A stretch of DNA of 64,000 nt from Bacteroidales bacterium (GTDB lineage Bacteria; Bacteroidota; Bacteroidia; Bacteroidales; F082). The translations under genes were made by a program, and so were the position numbers. Positions 47,651 through 56,969 of this stretch are shown piece by piece (the first letter of the stretch is position 1; every line of letters starts with the position of its first letter). The notes beneath the pieces were generated by a model. The model saw only the letters and a list, made by a program, of their open reading frames with translations. It was not told where the DNA came from and made no database searches. The DNA is taken from the NCBI GenBank assembly GCA_016936505.1, contig JAFGXS010000046.1, positions 16,687 to 80,686 on the forward strand, read 5' to 3'.

Positions 47651-50119
47651 TTAGTGAGGAACATAAATCAAAGAGGAATTGGTATATCCGGGATTGGGCA
47701 AATACCAGTCAGGATACAAAACCCCACTACTCTGAGCCCAGTCGGCAAAGAACAGGTAAGCTCCGGTAATATCCTGTTTTTCGATAGGATATTGGAATAC
47801 AATTGGAAGGTTTATTGCCCAGGGCAGATTCTTATCTGTTTTATAATAGGTTCCTGTTGCAGGATTACTTGCATCATCACCTGTTCCCAACAAACTCATA
47901 TCAGCTAAATCGGTAGGTGCATGATCAGGTAAGTGGACCTCTACACCACGAACTTTATTCACAATTATGAAGGGATTAAAGTTACCAATATTCAGTTGAC
48001 TATAAGTTACAGGACCACCAGAAGCAAAGCTTCCATTGTCATAGAACTTCATTTGAATTACTATGGTATCAGGAGTTACATAAGGAGCCGACATATTAGT
48101 GTTCACCCCGATTCCCATTCCGGGATAAGTCATCAGCCTCCAGGCATCATCAAATACGATAACTGTAGCTTTCGACTGTCCCTGTTCCAGACCGTTAGAA
48201 GCCAGGTTAATGTAAGTATCACTGGCCAGATTATAACCTGTTACACTGATAATCTGATCGGGATTCACGCCAGGCAATTGGAATCCAAAGCCATTATGGT
48301 AAGAAGCTCCGAAAGCATAGAGGATAAATGTTGCTGAAATATTCTGAACCTGATCCTGATCATCTTTTGTAATCGCAAAATTATAACCTTCTACAATGTC
48401 GTTGAAATCATAATCCCCCTTGTAAGGCCACAAATCTTCATAAGCCAGTGTCCCTGCATAAACCGAAGTGGTTGTTCCGCCACCAGGAGGAGGTGTTGTT
48501 CCGCCGCCGCCGCCATTACATAGTGCAATATTTCCCTGACTGGTTGCTGCAACAAGAGTAAAATCTCCATAAACATCACCCGCTTTAGGATCTGCAGAGC
48601 AAACAGTTTGAATAGTAGCATTCAACGAATTGTTTACATATATTTCTATAGGACCTCTTAATTTACCATCCTGACTTGAACCGTTAAAGCTAAAGGTTCC
48701 GTCGGGCTGAACTGAACCTGAATAAATCTGAGTGTTACAATTGCTTCCCGTTTCTTTTACTTTGATATAAGCACTTGAAGTACCGTTATACTTGAGTGAC
48801 ATTGAATACAAACCATCTTCACACCCGCAATCTGGAGTTGTTGACTTTTCACACAAATGCAAACCGTCTTTACTTACTCCGTCAGTTATAGTAAAATCAC
48901 CATACACATCGCCTTTATAGATATTCACAACACAGCTTACATTGATCGTTGTGTTATTGTTTCCATCGACTGTAAAGGCTACATTCTGGTCAAGTTTACC
49001 ATCAGTACCTGTTCCGTTAATAGTAAATGTAGCACCGGGCTGAACTGTCCCACTATAATACGTTGTATTGGAAGAAGTTCCTTTTGCTACAATATTTGCT
49101 GCGTTTGTACCATTATACTTCAAAGTCATGGTTCTTAACCCGTCATTACATCCACAGGTTGATGATGTTGAAGCACAGGTGAAATAACCCTCATTTGTTG
49201 TTCCGCTGTCAAAATTAATATCGACCAACTCGGCAGCATTTTGAATATCTTCAATAGAATAACCGCTTAATCCACCACCACCAATGGCTTTATTGGCAAT
49301 AACCATAAAATCATTTACCGTCATACCCTGGAAAGCACCATTGGTAAATACCAGATCACCTAAATTAGGCCCTGTACCCAGATATCCGGCTTTGCTGTAA
49401 GCAACATTTAAAATAGCTGCAACAATCTGTCCCCCCCAGTTACCACTAACATTCTTATTGGTCTTACTTGAAATATTAGTATAACTATTTGTCAATACCT
49501 TAGACGTACTGCCACCAGGCAAAAAATTTTTTACTGCAGACGAAGAAGTCAATGTAATGGTATAATGATCCGGATCTCCCATAACCAATCCATTGGGAAA
49601 CAGCTCATCAAAATGAGCATCCCTGATACTTCCGGGATTATCTCCATGTGCTTTTGATGACCATCCACCCTGACTAAAGCTGATTTCACCTGATAAATCA
49701 CAACTCACTACTGCTGCTGACTTAAAACTATTGTAGTTATAGGAAAGCTGATCATTGATTCCAACCAATGTGGATCTGTATTTACTCCCTGAACCATATT
49801 CTACCAAAAGCATGTTTGATGCTGTAGGAACAGTAATCTGTGCCGAAACCACACCATTACTTGCTGGAAACCCTGCATAATACAATGTTTTCCCGTCAAT
49901 GGAATAAATTTTAACAACCTGAGAAGGATCCCAGCTTGGAGTAGTAATGTCTACAGCGACAGACTTTGTTGTTGCCCAACTAAAGTTATCACTTACAACT
50001 AAGTCGTTCATGCTGGTAACAGTATTTTCTGTAGGAGCCGGTGCTTTGTTACAGGCTGTAAACAACAATGCTGAGAACAACAGAGCGATACCTGAGATGC
50101 GTAACCATTTTGTTTTCAT
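47651..50119 (-). CDS. LruC-domain surface lipoprotein with two Cys-rich repeats
   Basis: Exported lipoprotein of 822 aa; the signal peptide ends in the lipobox FTACN. Residues about 60-310 are a Ser/Thr/Asn-rich region. Two tandem repeats of about 110 aa follow (from about 314 and 423), each beginning with a CGC(N/E)DGL motif and containing MxLKYNGT. A Gly/Pro/Thr linker (about 535-555) leads to the LruC region (from about 555: LAYEDLWPYKGDYDFNDIVEGYNF), which includes DUF4842-like sequence. LruC proteins are known from Leptospira and Bacteroidota; function is unknown. It is expected on the cell surface. Confidence 0.82.
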   Translation of the reverse strand: MKTKWLRISGIALLFSALLFTACNKAPAPTENTVTSMNDLVVSDNFSWATTKSVAVDITTPSWDPSQVVKIYSIDGKTLYYAGFPASNGVVSAQITVPTASNMLLVEYGSGSKYRSTLVGINDQLSYNYNSFKSAAVVSCDLSGEISFSQGGWSSKAHGDNPGSIRDAHFDELFPNGLVMGDPDHYTITLTSSSAVKNFLPGGSTSKVLTNSYTNISSKTNKNVSGNWGGQIVAAILNVAYSKAGYLGTGPNLGDLVFTNGAFQGMTVNDFMVIANKAIGGGGLSGYSIEDIQNAAELVDINFDSGTTNEGYFTCASTSSTCGCNDGLRTMTLKYNGTNAANIVAKGTSSNTTYYSGTVQPGATFTINGTGTDGKLDQNVAFTVDGNNNTTINVSCVVNIYKGDVYGDFTITDGVSKDGLHLCEKSTTPDCGCEDGLYSMSLKYNGTSSAYIKVKETGSNCNTQIYSGSVQPDGTFSFNGSSQDGKLRGPIEIYVNNSLNATIQTVCSADPKAGDVYGDFTLVAATSQGNIALCNGGGGGTTPPPGGGTTTSVYAGTLAYEDLWPYKGDYDFNDIVEGYNFAITKDDQDQVQNISATFILYAFGASYHNGFGFQLPGVNPDQIISVTGYNLASDTYINLASNGLEQGQSKATVIVFDDAWRLMTYPGMGIGVNTNMSAPYVTPDTIVIQMKFYDNGSFASGGPVTYSQLNIGNFNPFIIVNKVRGVEVHLPDHAPTDLADMSLLGTGDDASNPATGTYYKTDKNLPWAINLPIVFQYPIEKQDITGAYLFFADWAQSSGVLYPDWYLPNPGYTNSSLIYVPH

Positions 50120-50341
50120 ATAGTAAATTTTCGCAGTTAAATTCCTTTTTAATTATTTCAAGACAGATTCTCTGCCCCTTTAAAAACAATAAAATCCGTG
50201 CCAAAGTTTTCGATCAAACAAAAAGACTTATATTTCAACTGTTTACAAAATAATTTCAGCATTTAACCACTTATTTAGATTCCCAAACTGGGAATATTTT
50301 TCCATTTCAGATAACTCTCAAACTTAATCAAACCCACGAAA

Positions 50342-50824
50342 CTAAACCGGAATCCCCAGTTTCTTATAAATAAAATGCAACAACCATGCGGGGCCAATTA
50401 ACAAAAACTGTAAGTCCTTAAAGAAAGAAGGTTTTGCTCCTTCAATTTTATGCCCGATAAATTGTCCGATCCAGGCTACAACGAATACAATTAAAGAAAA
50501 AAGCCACAACGACATAAATCCTGACTGCACAATCAATGCATTACCCCATAAACTCAGAACACTAATCAACAACATCCCCAAAAATATCGTTCTTGAAAGA
50601 AGTAAATAAAATACCATCGCCAGCAATAAGGCCAAAGCAGCAAAATTCACATAAGACAACCAGTTTAAAGGAAACCAATGTTCTAAAAAAGCATGAGGAA
50701 TAGAAGCAAAAAGCCCCACAATGCTGAAATATATACTAGGCACACAAATCCAGTGAATAATCTTATTTGTTTTATTCTGATGGCTTTGTCCATATTCATC
50801 AAACCACTGCTGTGCTGTTCTCAT
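50342..50824 (-). CDS. Mpo1-like (DUF962) membrane protein, possible 2-hydroxy fatty acid dioxygenase
   Basis: Membrane protein of 160 aa from the ATG at 50824, with about four helices. It matches the Mpo1/DUF962 family, whose yeast member degrades 2-hydroxy fatty acids. The two His-containing motifs WFDEYGQSHQNKTNKIIHWICVP (His 14, 23) and WIGQFIGHKIEGAKP are present. The bacterial role is not shown. A longer frame to 50842 adds six residues. Single gene downstream of the tRNA on the same strand. Confidence 0.82.
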   Translation of the reverse strand: MRTAQQWFDEYGQSHQNKTNKIIHWICVPSIYFSIVGLFASIPHAFLEHWFPLNWLSYVNFAALALLLAMVFYLLLSRTIFLGMLLISVLSLWGNALIVQSGFMSLWLFSLIVFVVAWIGQFIGHKIEGAKPSFFKDLQFLLIGPAWLLHFIYKKLGIPV

Positions 50825-50900
50825 ACCTGTAATATTTTGCACTTCGAAAGTAATTAAAAATATAGATATGATTTAATCTTTTAAAGGAGAAATGTTACAA

Positions 50901-50934
50901 AACAAAAAAAGCGCTCAACTAAGTTGAGCGCTTT
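50901..50934 (-). terminator. Terminator after tRNA-Glu
   Basis: GCGCTCAACT and AGTTGAGCGC (50911-50931) form a perfect 10-bp stem with a 1-nt centre. The minus strand then has a T run (complement of 50904-50910). It begins 7 bp after the tRNA 3' end. Confidence 0.9.
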
Positions 50935-50937
50935 TTG

Positions 50938-51011
50938 TAGTCCGTACGGGATTCGAACCCGTGTTACCAGGATGAAAACCTGGCGTCCTGACCTGGCTAG
51001 ACGAACGGACC
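50938..51011 (-). tRNA. tRNA-Glu (anticodon UUC)
   Basis: The minus strand folds as a tRNA of 74 nt: acceptor GGTCCGT/ACGGACT (with a G-U first pair), a D-arm, anticodon stem CCAGG/CCTGG with loop TTTTCAT giving anticodon UUC, and a T-arm with GTTCGAAT. The 3' CCA is not encoded. A strong promoter lies just upstream and a terminator just downstream, so it is transcribed alone. Confidence 0.97.
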
Positions 51012-51027
51012 ATTGTTTTTGGAGGTG

Positions 51028-51057
51028 CAAAAGTAAACATTTTTTTATTTCTGCAAA
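51028..51057 (-). promoter_or_regulatory. tRNA-Glu promoter (-33 TTTG, -7 TACTTTTG)
   Basis: On the minus strand TTTG (complement of 51054-51057) and TACTTTTG (complement of 51028-51035) are separated by 18 nt, matching both Bacteroidota promoter elements. The tRNA begins 16 nt after the -7 element. It is the best-formed promoter in the window. Confidence 0.85.
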
Positions 51058-51125
51058 TCTTTTTCAGGAAAATTTTGAAGTTTTTTTAGTCTGTGGAATT
51101 TTGCTGTAAACAGGATCTCTCCTAC

Positions 51126-51824
51126 CTAGACTGTCGGGTCTTGATCGGCATAAAACTGAAATCCCAAACGCTTACCCGTTTTAAAAGAAATAACATCAAG
51201 CGTATTCTGCATTTCACTAACAGTAAGCAATTTAACCTGTTCATAAGGAGGAATAAGCAAATCAAAATTCAAGGTATATTCTATAGCAGAAGTAATGATT
51301 TCCTCCACATTTTTTTCACTGATTTTGTGGTTTCTGAAGTTGTTGTACATGAAACCCAACTCACTCTTACCGTCAATAAAATAGTGCTGTTCCCGGTTAA
51401 TAAAAATCCTGCCAATCAGATAGCCCAGATCGTTCACCCGGTTGTATTTAAACGAATCGGTAAGAAAATTATAAATGTGTACTATTCCGCAATACGACCG
51501 TGTAGGATCTTCCTGGATGTACTTGGTTCGCATCACATTATGATCTCTGGGTATCTCAAAAACATTGGTATGCAACAAAAACAGCAAAGTATCACCCCCA
51601 AACTGAAGGGCAAACTCAAAATCACCATGATGGTTCACACTCAACGATCCGGGACGGCTCGCTTTCTTCTTCAAAGTGTAGGCTGTATATTCGCTGGAAA
51701 GTTGCTCCGACACCTGTTTCATCAATTGAAACGACTGAAGGGCAGCAGTAAATACATCATCTTTCATCGATGATTTTTCCTGTACTTCATCAAAAAGATG
51801 ATGACGTGAGTTTTTCTTAACCAT
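51126..51824 (-). CDS. Conserved-looking cytosolic protein of unknown function downstream of porT
   Basis: Protein of 232 aa, not recognised. The ATG at 51824 (MVKKNSRHHLFDEVQEKSS) is preferred to a TTG at 51845 that overlaps the porT stop. There is no signal peptide or membrane helix. The middle (about 70-150) has HGDFEFALQFGGDTLLFLLHTNVFEIPRDH and IYNFLTDSFKYNR, suggesting an alpha/beta fold. It starts 13 bp after porT and so may be in the same transcript. Function cannot be assigned. Confidence 0.75.
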   Translation of the reverse strand: MVKKNSRHHLFDEVQEKSSMKDDVFTAALQSFQLMKQVSEQLSSEYTAYTLKKKASRPGSLSVNHHGDFEFALQFGGDTLLFLLHTNVFEIPRDHNVMRTKYIQEDPTRSYCGIVHIYNFLTDSFKYNRVNDLGYLIGRIFINREQHYFIDGKSELGFMYNNFRNHKISEKNVEEIITSAIEYTLNFDLLIPPYEQVKLLTVSEMQNTLDVISFKTGKRLGFQFYADQDPTV

Positions 51825-51837
51825 AATTACCCTGTTT

Positions 51838-52638
51838 TTATTCAAAGGTAAAGGTAAGCATAAACATCTTTGAATGCAGTTGATCGATACTTCCTGAGAA
51901 AATATCGTCTTCGTGAATAATCAGGTTGTTCAGTCCGTAAATCATTTTGGCTTCCACACCCAGCTTAAAATACTTATTGTAAAAATCGAAACCGGCTCCT
52001 GCCTGCAAATTAATGCCATGGGTTTGCATTTTGATAATACCATTGTTGTTGCTCAACTTGGTTCGTTTGGCCGCCGCCAGATCAATGGAATAACTGGCAC
52101 CACCGATAAAATATCCGCCAATATTATTTTGCCGCCACGAACGATATTTAATCAGCAAAGGAAAACTGATGTACGTGGAGTTAAGTTGTTTAGTAATAGA
52201 AAAAGTGGTGTCCGAAATCACATCCCCGTTATACTTAAAGTCATGGGCATTAATTTTATATTCCAGCGAACGACTCCCGAACGACAAGCTCGGAATAAAC
52301 CGCAAATCGACATATTGATTTAAAAGAAGATTACCCAGTATTCCTACCGAAAACCCGGGATCTCCGTGAGGAATTATGGCCAGCACATTGGCCGAACCAG
52401 CTACAAAATCATCACCCAACTGTGTAGAACCCCATACTTTAGAGGTAAAGTTCTCCATCGGTTTCACGGTAAAAAGCATCTGGTTTACCCCCAGAATAAA
52501 CCCAAAATGATACGGCTGTTCATTGTATCCCTGAAGGTTCATAACGAACTTCTGCTGAGCCTGCAACGATGGAACCGCTGCCAGCAAAGCAAAAAACATA
52601 ACCAACGTAAATTTGTTTAATCTCATCCGGTTCTTCAA
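51838..52638 (-). CDS. porT: Type IX secretion system protein PorT
   Basis: Outer-membrane beta-barrel protein, 266 aa, with a signal peptide (about 1-27, ending SLQAQ). PorT is required for type IX secretion and gliding in Bacteroidota. The assignment rests on a barrel of the usual length (N-terminal LQGYNEQPYHFGFILGVNQM, terminal FMLTFTFE) and on the conserved position directly downstream of ubiE. No other secretion genes of the system are in the window, which is normal since they are scattered. Confidence 0.85.
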   Translation of the reverse strand: MKNRMRLNKFTLVMFFALLAAVPSLQAQQKFVMNLQGYNEQPYHFGFILGVNQMLFTVKPMENFTSKVWGSTQLGDDFVAGSANVLAIIPHGDPGFSVGILGNLLLNQYVDLRFIPSLSFGSRSLEYKINAHDFKYNGDVISDTTFSITKQLNSTYISFPLLIKYRSWRQNNIGGYFIGGASYSIDLAAAKRTKLSNNNGIIKMQTHGINLQAGAGFDFYNKYFKLGVEAKMIYGLNNLIIHEDDIFSGSIDQLHSKMFMLTFTFE

Positions 52639-52699
52639 AACATAAGTTTAAAGGGATAACGGCACTTTGGTGATAATATTATGACAGCCTATCGGGTTA

Positions 52700-53407
52700 T
52701 TATTTTTCGCCCAGATAAAGAGTTGCAATACCAAAGGTTAATCTTTTTTGTCGCGGATTAGTAAACCCTGCATTGCGCATACGTTCCATAAACTCCTTAC
52801 CTTCCGGGAAAGCCACCACCGACTCAGGCAAATAGGTATAGGCTGTATCGTGTTTGGAAACTATACGGCCAATCAGCGGCAGAATTCTTTTGAAATAAAA
52901 ATAATACAGGTTTCTCATGGGAAAACCTGCCGGTTTTGAAAATTCCAGTACCGCTACCTGCCCGCCTTTTTTCAATACACGCTGCATTTCCTTCAGGCCT
53001 TTATCCAGGTTCTCAAAATTACGCACCCCGAAAGCAACGGTAACCGCATCAAATTCTTCATCATCAAAATCAATGGCTTCCGAATCTCCTGTCTGCAATT
53101 CAATCACCGAATCTAAACCTTTTTTCTTCACTTTTACCCTGCCAATTTCCAGCATTTCGTTGGCAATATCTATTCCCACAATCTTATCCACCGGCATTTT
53201 GGCCAGTTCAATAGCCAGATCACCGGTTCCGCTGGCCACATCCAGTATTTTCTTTGGGTCGGCAGCCGACAACAGCTTACGAACCCTTTTTCTCCACAAT
53301 TTATCAATATCAGCCGACAGCAGGTGGTTCAGTAAATCATAACGCGGTGCAATGTCGTTAAACATGTTTTGCACCATATCTTTTTTCCCTTGGGTTGATT
53401 TTGCCAT
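52700..53407 (-). CDS. ubiE: Demethylmenaquinone methyltransferase (UbiE/MenG)
   Basis: SAM-dependent C-methyltransferase, 235 aa, that makes menaquinone from demethylmenaquinone at the last step. FNDIAPRYDLLNHLLSADIDKLWRK, LDVASGTGDLAIELA (SAM motif I) and VAFGVRNFENLDKGLKEMQRVLKKGG are diagnostic. It lies between the HldE kinase gene and porT on the same strand. In a Bacteroidota cell lacking ubiquinone it is expected to act on menaquinone only. Confidence 0.95.
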   Translation of the reverse strand: MAKSTQGKKDMVQNMFNDIAPRYDLLNHLLSADIDKLWRKRVRKLLSAADPKKILDVASGTGDLAIELAKMPVDKIVGIDIANEMLEIGRVKVKKKGLDSVIELQTGDSEAIDFDDEEFDAVTVAFGVRNFENLDKGLKEMQRVLKKGGQVAVLEFSKPAGFPMRNLYYFYFKRILPLIGRIVSKHDTAYTYLPESVVAFPEGKEFMERMRNAGFTNPRQKRLTFGIATLYLGEK

Positions 53408-53434
53408 TATTTGAGTATTAATTCTAAAGTATTG

Positions 53435-54451
53435 TTATTGAGCTATCAGGCTGAGTGCTTCTTTGAGCAGTTTATCTTTCTGAACCGGAACCACACCCAC
53501 TTCTTCACATACCAGTCCACCGGCCAGATTAGACAAAAATGCTGTTTCGGCAGGCTTCAGACCCGAAGCCATACACAGTGCTGCCACACTGATTACCGTA
53601 TCTCCCGCGCCTGAAACATCGGCAATATTTCTGATGTGTGCCGGAATCAGCTCATCTTTCAAACTACCGTTTTCTTTCCATAAAATATACACCCCTCTTT
53701 CCGAGAGTGTATTCAGCACCATCTCAGCATCAAGGTGCTCCAGCAGTGTTTTTGAAGCCAGGTGCAGACTCTCCTGCTGATCTGCCTTTACCATCAGGTT
53801 CAAACCCTCCACCATTTCCTTCAGATTAGGTTTCATCAAAGTAACTCCCTTATAGGAAAGAAAGTTCTTCTTTTTGGGGTCAACCATCACCGGAATATTT
53901 CCGGCTTTGGCACGTTCTACCACAAAATCAATAAGACCGGGAGAAATCACACCTTTATCATAGTCCTGAAAAATAATCACATCTACCTGCTGATGCTCCA
54001 GAACAGAGTCTATTTTTTGAATAAGGGCCTGTAGTAGTGCATCATTCAGCGCTTCGGTGGTTTCTTTATCCACACGAAGCATCTGCACTTTATTCCCTAC
54101 AATTCTGAACTTGGTGGTGGTAACCCTGTCAGGGGTCTCCACAATACCATCCACATTCATGCCCGAAGCCACCATTATTTCTTTCAGCTCCCTGCCGTTC
54201 ACATCATCACCAATTACCGAACACATCAGCGTTTGGGCTCCCAGCGACTGAAGGTTAAGCCCTACATTTCCCGCACCGCCCAATCTGTTCTCCTGGCTCT
54301 GCACCGCCACAACCGGAACCGGTGCTTCGGGAGAAATGCGATCTACCTTGCCCCATACATAAGCATCCAGCATCACATCACCAATCACCATTACTCGCTT
54401 GTTGTTAAAGGACTCAAAGGCTCTGTTTATTTGTTCAGCAGTCAGGTTCAT
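53435..54451 (-). CDS. ADP-heptose pathway kinase (HldE N-terminal type, RfaE1)
   Basis: PfkB-family kinase of 338 aa, probably D-glycero-beta-D-manno-heptose-7-phosphate kinase for LPS inner core. VMVIGDVMLDAYVWGKVDRISPEAPVPV is diagnostic of the RfaE kinase domain, followed by GGAGNVGLNLQSLGA and the catalytic GAGDTVIS near the end (about 280). The nucleotidyltransferase domain of bifunctional HldE is absent. It follows the aminotransferase gene by 7 bp, so the two are cotranscribed. Confidence 0.9.
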   Translation of the reverse strand: MNLTAEQINRAFESFNNKRVMVIGDVMLDAYVWGKVDRISPEAPVPVVAVQSQENRLGGAGNVGLNLQSLGAQTLMCSVIGDDVNGRELKEIMVASGMNVDGIVETPDRVTTTKFRIVGNKVQMLRVDKETTEALNDALLQALIQKIDSVLEHQQVDVIIFQDYDKGVISPGLIDFVVERAKAGNIPVMVDPKKKNFLSYKGVTLMKPNLKEMVEGLNLMVKADQQESLHLASKTLLEHLDAEMVLNTLSERGVYILWKENGSLKDELIPAHIRNIADVSGAGDTVISVAALCMASGLKPAETAFLSNLAGGLVCEEVGVVPVQKDKLLKEALSLIAQ

Positions 54452-54458
54452 ACAGCAA

Positions 54459-55667
54459 TTATTTCAGTTTTGCCAAAGCATCTTTAATTCGTTCCATGGC
54501 TTTTTCAAGCAATGCGGTAGAAGTGGCATAGGAAATACGGATGCAATGGTCGTCGCCGAAAGCCTCTCCGGGCGCAACAGCTACCAGACCTTCGTTCAGC
54601 AGGTACAAACTGAGATCTGTTGTATTTTTTATTTCGTAGGAACCGTATTTCTTTCCGAAATAACTGCTTACATCAGGGAAAATATAAAAAGCACCCTCAG
54701 GCACATAGGAAATTACCCCCGGTATTTCGTTGAATTTCTCCACCAGCAAATCACGGCGTTCTTTAAAGGCACGCACCATATGGTGAATGTAATCGGAATT
54801 ATGCGGAGGATTTTTTATTGCAGTAAGGGCTGCCATTTGAGATATGGTTCCCGGACCCGAAGTATATTGTCCCTGTAATTTCACACAGGCATCAACCAGA
54901 AACTTGGGCGCAGCCATATATCCGATACGCCAGCCGGTCATGGCATAGCATTTAGAAACACCGTTCACCACAGCCACACGATCTTTCATTTCAGGAAACG
55001 AGGCAATGCTTACATGCATTCCGGTAAAATTGATATGCTCGTAAATCTCATCTGAAATCACCAGAATATCAGGATAATCTTTCAGCACCTCCACCAAAGC
55101 TTTCACTTCTTCGTGGTTGTAAACCATGCCCGTAGGATTGGAAGGAGAGTTAAACAACACCGCTTTGGTTTTGTCGGTAATAGCAGCGCGAAGCTGATCG
55201 GGCCGCATCTTAAAGTCGTCTTCTACCGTGGTCTGAACCGGCACCACAACCGCACCGGTAAGCAGAATAATATCGGCATACGAAACCCAATAGGGAGCCG
55301 CCAGTACCACTTCATCTCCGTGGTTCAGAACCGACCAGAAAATATTCGACAGCGATTGTTTGGCACCGTTGGAAACCACAACCTGGTCCGGAGCAAAATC
55401 CAGATCATTATCGCGTTTCAACTTCTCGGCAATAGCCTCTTGTAGTTCCTTAAAACCTGCCACTGGAGGGTAATGGGTTATGTTGTTGTCGATGGCCTGC
55501 TTGGCTGCTTCTTTCACCGGTTCCGGAGTATCGAAATCAGGTTCACCAATGCTCAGGTTAATTACATCTTTCCCCTGTGCCTTTAATTCACGGCTGCGGC
55601 GTGTCATTTCGAGCGTGGCCGAAAAGGTGATCTTTTGTATTCTGTCGGAAATAATATTCTTGTCCAC
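54459..55667 (-). CDS. Pyridoxal-phosphate aminotransferase (aspartate aminotransferase family)
   Basis: PLP-dependent class I/II aminotransferase, 402 aa from the GTG at 55667. An upstream ATG-type start at 55721 lies before a good -7 promoter element (55689-55696), so it cannot be translated from that promoter; VDKNIISDRIQKITFSATLEMTRRS is the usual family N-terminus. PLP Lys is in NGVSKCYAMTGWRIGY (about 230-245). NLSIGEPDFDTP and FNSPSNPTGMVY are typical. It probably transfers the amino group of aspartate or aromatic amino acids. First gene of a minus-strand operon. Confidence 0.9.
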   Translation of the reverse strand: MDKNIISDRIQKITFSATLEMTRRSRELKAQGKDVINLSIGEPDFDTPEPVKEAAKQAIDNNITHYPPVAGFKELQEAIAEKLKRDNDLDFAPDQVVVSNGAKQSLSNIFWSVLNHGDEVVLAAPYWVSYADIILLTGAVVVPVQTTVEDDFKMRPDQLRAAITDKTKAVLFNSPSNPTGMVYNHEEVKALVEVLKDYPDILVISDEIYEHINFTGMHVSIASFPEMKDRVAVVNGVSKCYAMTGWRIGYMAAPKFLVDACVKLQGQYTSGPGTISQMAALTAIKNPPHNSDYIHHMVRAFKERRDLLVEKFNEIPGVISYVPEGAFYIFPDVSSYFGKKYGSYEIKNTTDLSLYLLNEGLVAVAPGEAFGDDHCIRISYATSTALLEKAMERIKDALAKLK

Positions 55668-55688
55668 TTCTTTACCTGTTTTGAGGCG

Positions 55689-55722
55689 CAAAGGTAATAA
55701 TTCCTGCTCTTTGTACAGCAAA
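55689..55722 (-). promoter_or_regulatory. Promoter ahead of aminotransferase gene
   Basis: On the minus strand TACCTTTGC fits TAnnTTTG (55689-55696), with TTTG (55719-55722) about 22 nt upstream as a possible -33 element. It is 22 nt before the GTG at 55667 and so decides the start of that gene. Confidence 0.7.
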
Positions 55723-55808
55723 TAACCTAAACCTAAACATTGATTTCAGCAAAACACTTATTGCCCGTTTGCAAAAGCATAAATTACCGACAACAATCTG
55801 GTTGAATA

Positions 55809-56879
55809 CTATTTAATTCGTTTCTCAATATATTTAGAATTAATAATTCTCAGCGCCCCCATATAGTCCATTTTCAGCTCAATAAGATCCCCAACCTTAT
55901 AATTACTATCGTTTGAACCCAGGTCTACAACGAGCATATCTGAACTGGCTCCTACAAAACTCAATGAAGAATCCACAAGCTCCAGATGATTATGATCCAC
56001 ATCAAGCAAACCAAGATCAATAATAGCCCTGTACATAGTAAGCCCTATATTATTCTTATTAAAATTAAACTTTAAACCATCCACATTAGTACCCATCTCA
56101 CCTGTTGGAACCATCGGTTTCTCGCTCAGTTCAATAATCTCAGAATAAAGCATAAAAACATCCGAGTGCATTTTCTTCAGTGTTGTATTGTTATAAACAT
56201 CGGTTCCCAAATACAAGGTCTCTCCTACTCTGAAATGATTAATCCCTTTGGGTAACAGGTTTTGCAGCATAAGAGGAATGGTTACAGAAGATCCTCCAGA
56301 AACATATGGAATTTGTTTATTAAATTTCGACTCTATCAGCTGCTCATATAGGCTCAACTGTATCAGTTTATCCTGATTAGGCAACACACCATACAAACAG
56401 GAAAGATTTGTACCAATACCAACAACCTCAATATTTTTCATTTCGAAGACTTTGGCATAAAAGTTTAAGACTTCTTCCCCCATGATACCTTCACGCAATT
56501 CACCCAGTTCAATCATAATTATGATTTTATGAATTTTATTCTGCTTCTGGGCTTCACCTGAAAGTTGCCTGATGGTTTCTATCTCTGTATTCATACTGAT
56601 ATCAGCATACTTGACTACATTTGGAACCGATCTTTTGGCAGGCGGTTTAATGTAAATTGTTTCAATGTGGGGATTAATGGACTTTATTGTCTTTAAATTA
56701 GTTACCCTGGAATCAGAAATCTGTTTAATATCCAGCTTCAGCAGCTCAGTAAGATACGTTTTATTGCCGCTCAGCATCTTCGACACTACTGTCCATTGGA
56801 TGTCATTGCGCTTAAAAAGATTGTTCAGGTAATGAAAATTATTCTGTAATTTTTTGGGATCAAGTGTAATATAAGCCAT
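55809..56879 (-). CDS. Alanine/ornithine racemase family PLP enzyme
   Basis: PLP-dependent racemase-like protein of 356 aa with the alanine-racemase N-terminal barrel. The Lys that would bind PLP is in WTVVSKML (about 34), and VSGGSSVTIPLM and FRVGETLYLGTDV are the phosphate-binding and C-terminal barrel motifs. The C-terminal domain of normal Alr is replaced by a shorter beta domain. Members of this family in other bacteria racemise ornithine or alanine; the substrate here is not known. Single gene. Confidence 0.82.
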   Translation of the reverse strand: MAYITLDPKKLQNNFHYLNNLFKRNDIQWTVVSKMLSGNKTYLTELLKLDIKQISDSRVTNLKTIKSINPHIETIYIKPPAKRSVPNVVKYADISMNTEIETIRQLSGEAQKQNKIHKIIIMIELGELREGIMGEEVLNFYAKVFEMKNIEVVGIGTNLSCLYGVLPNQDKLIQLSLYEQLIESKFNKQIPYVSGGSSVTIPLMLQNLLPKGINHFRVGETLYLGTDVYNNTTLKKMHSDVFMLYSEIIELSEKPMVPTGEMGTNVDGLKFNFNKNNIGLTMYRAIIDLGLLDVDHNHLELVDSSLSFVGASSDMLVVDLGSNDSNYKVGDLIELKMDYMGALRIINSKYIEKRIK

Positions 56880-56969
56880 TGAAACAAAGTTGTAATAGAT
56901 AAAAAAAGACTAATTAACATACTGTCATCATGAGTGTTAACAACATCAGTATTGTAAAGACTGTAAGAT

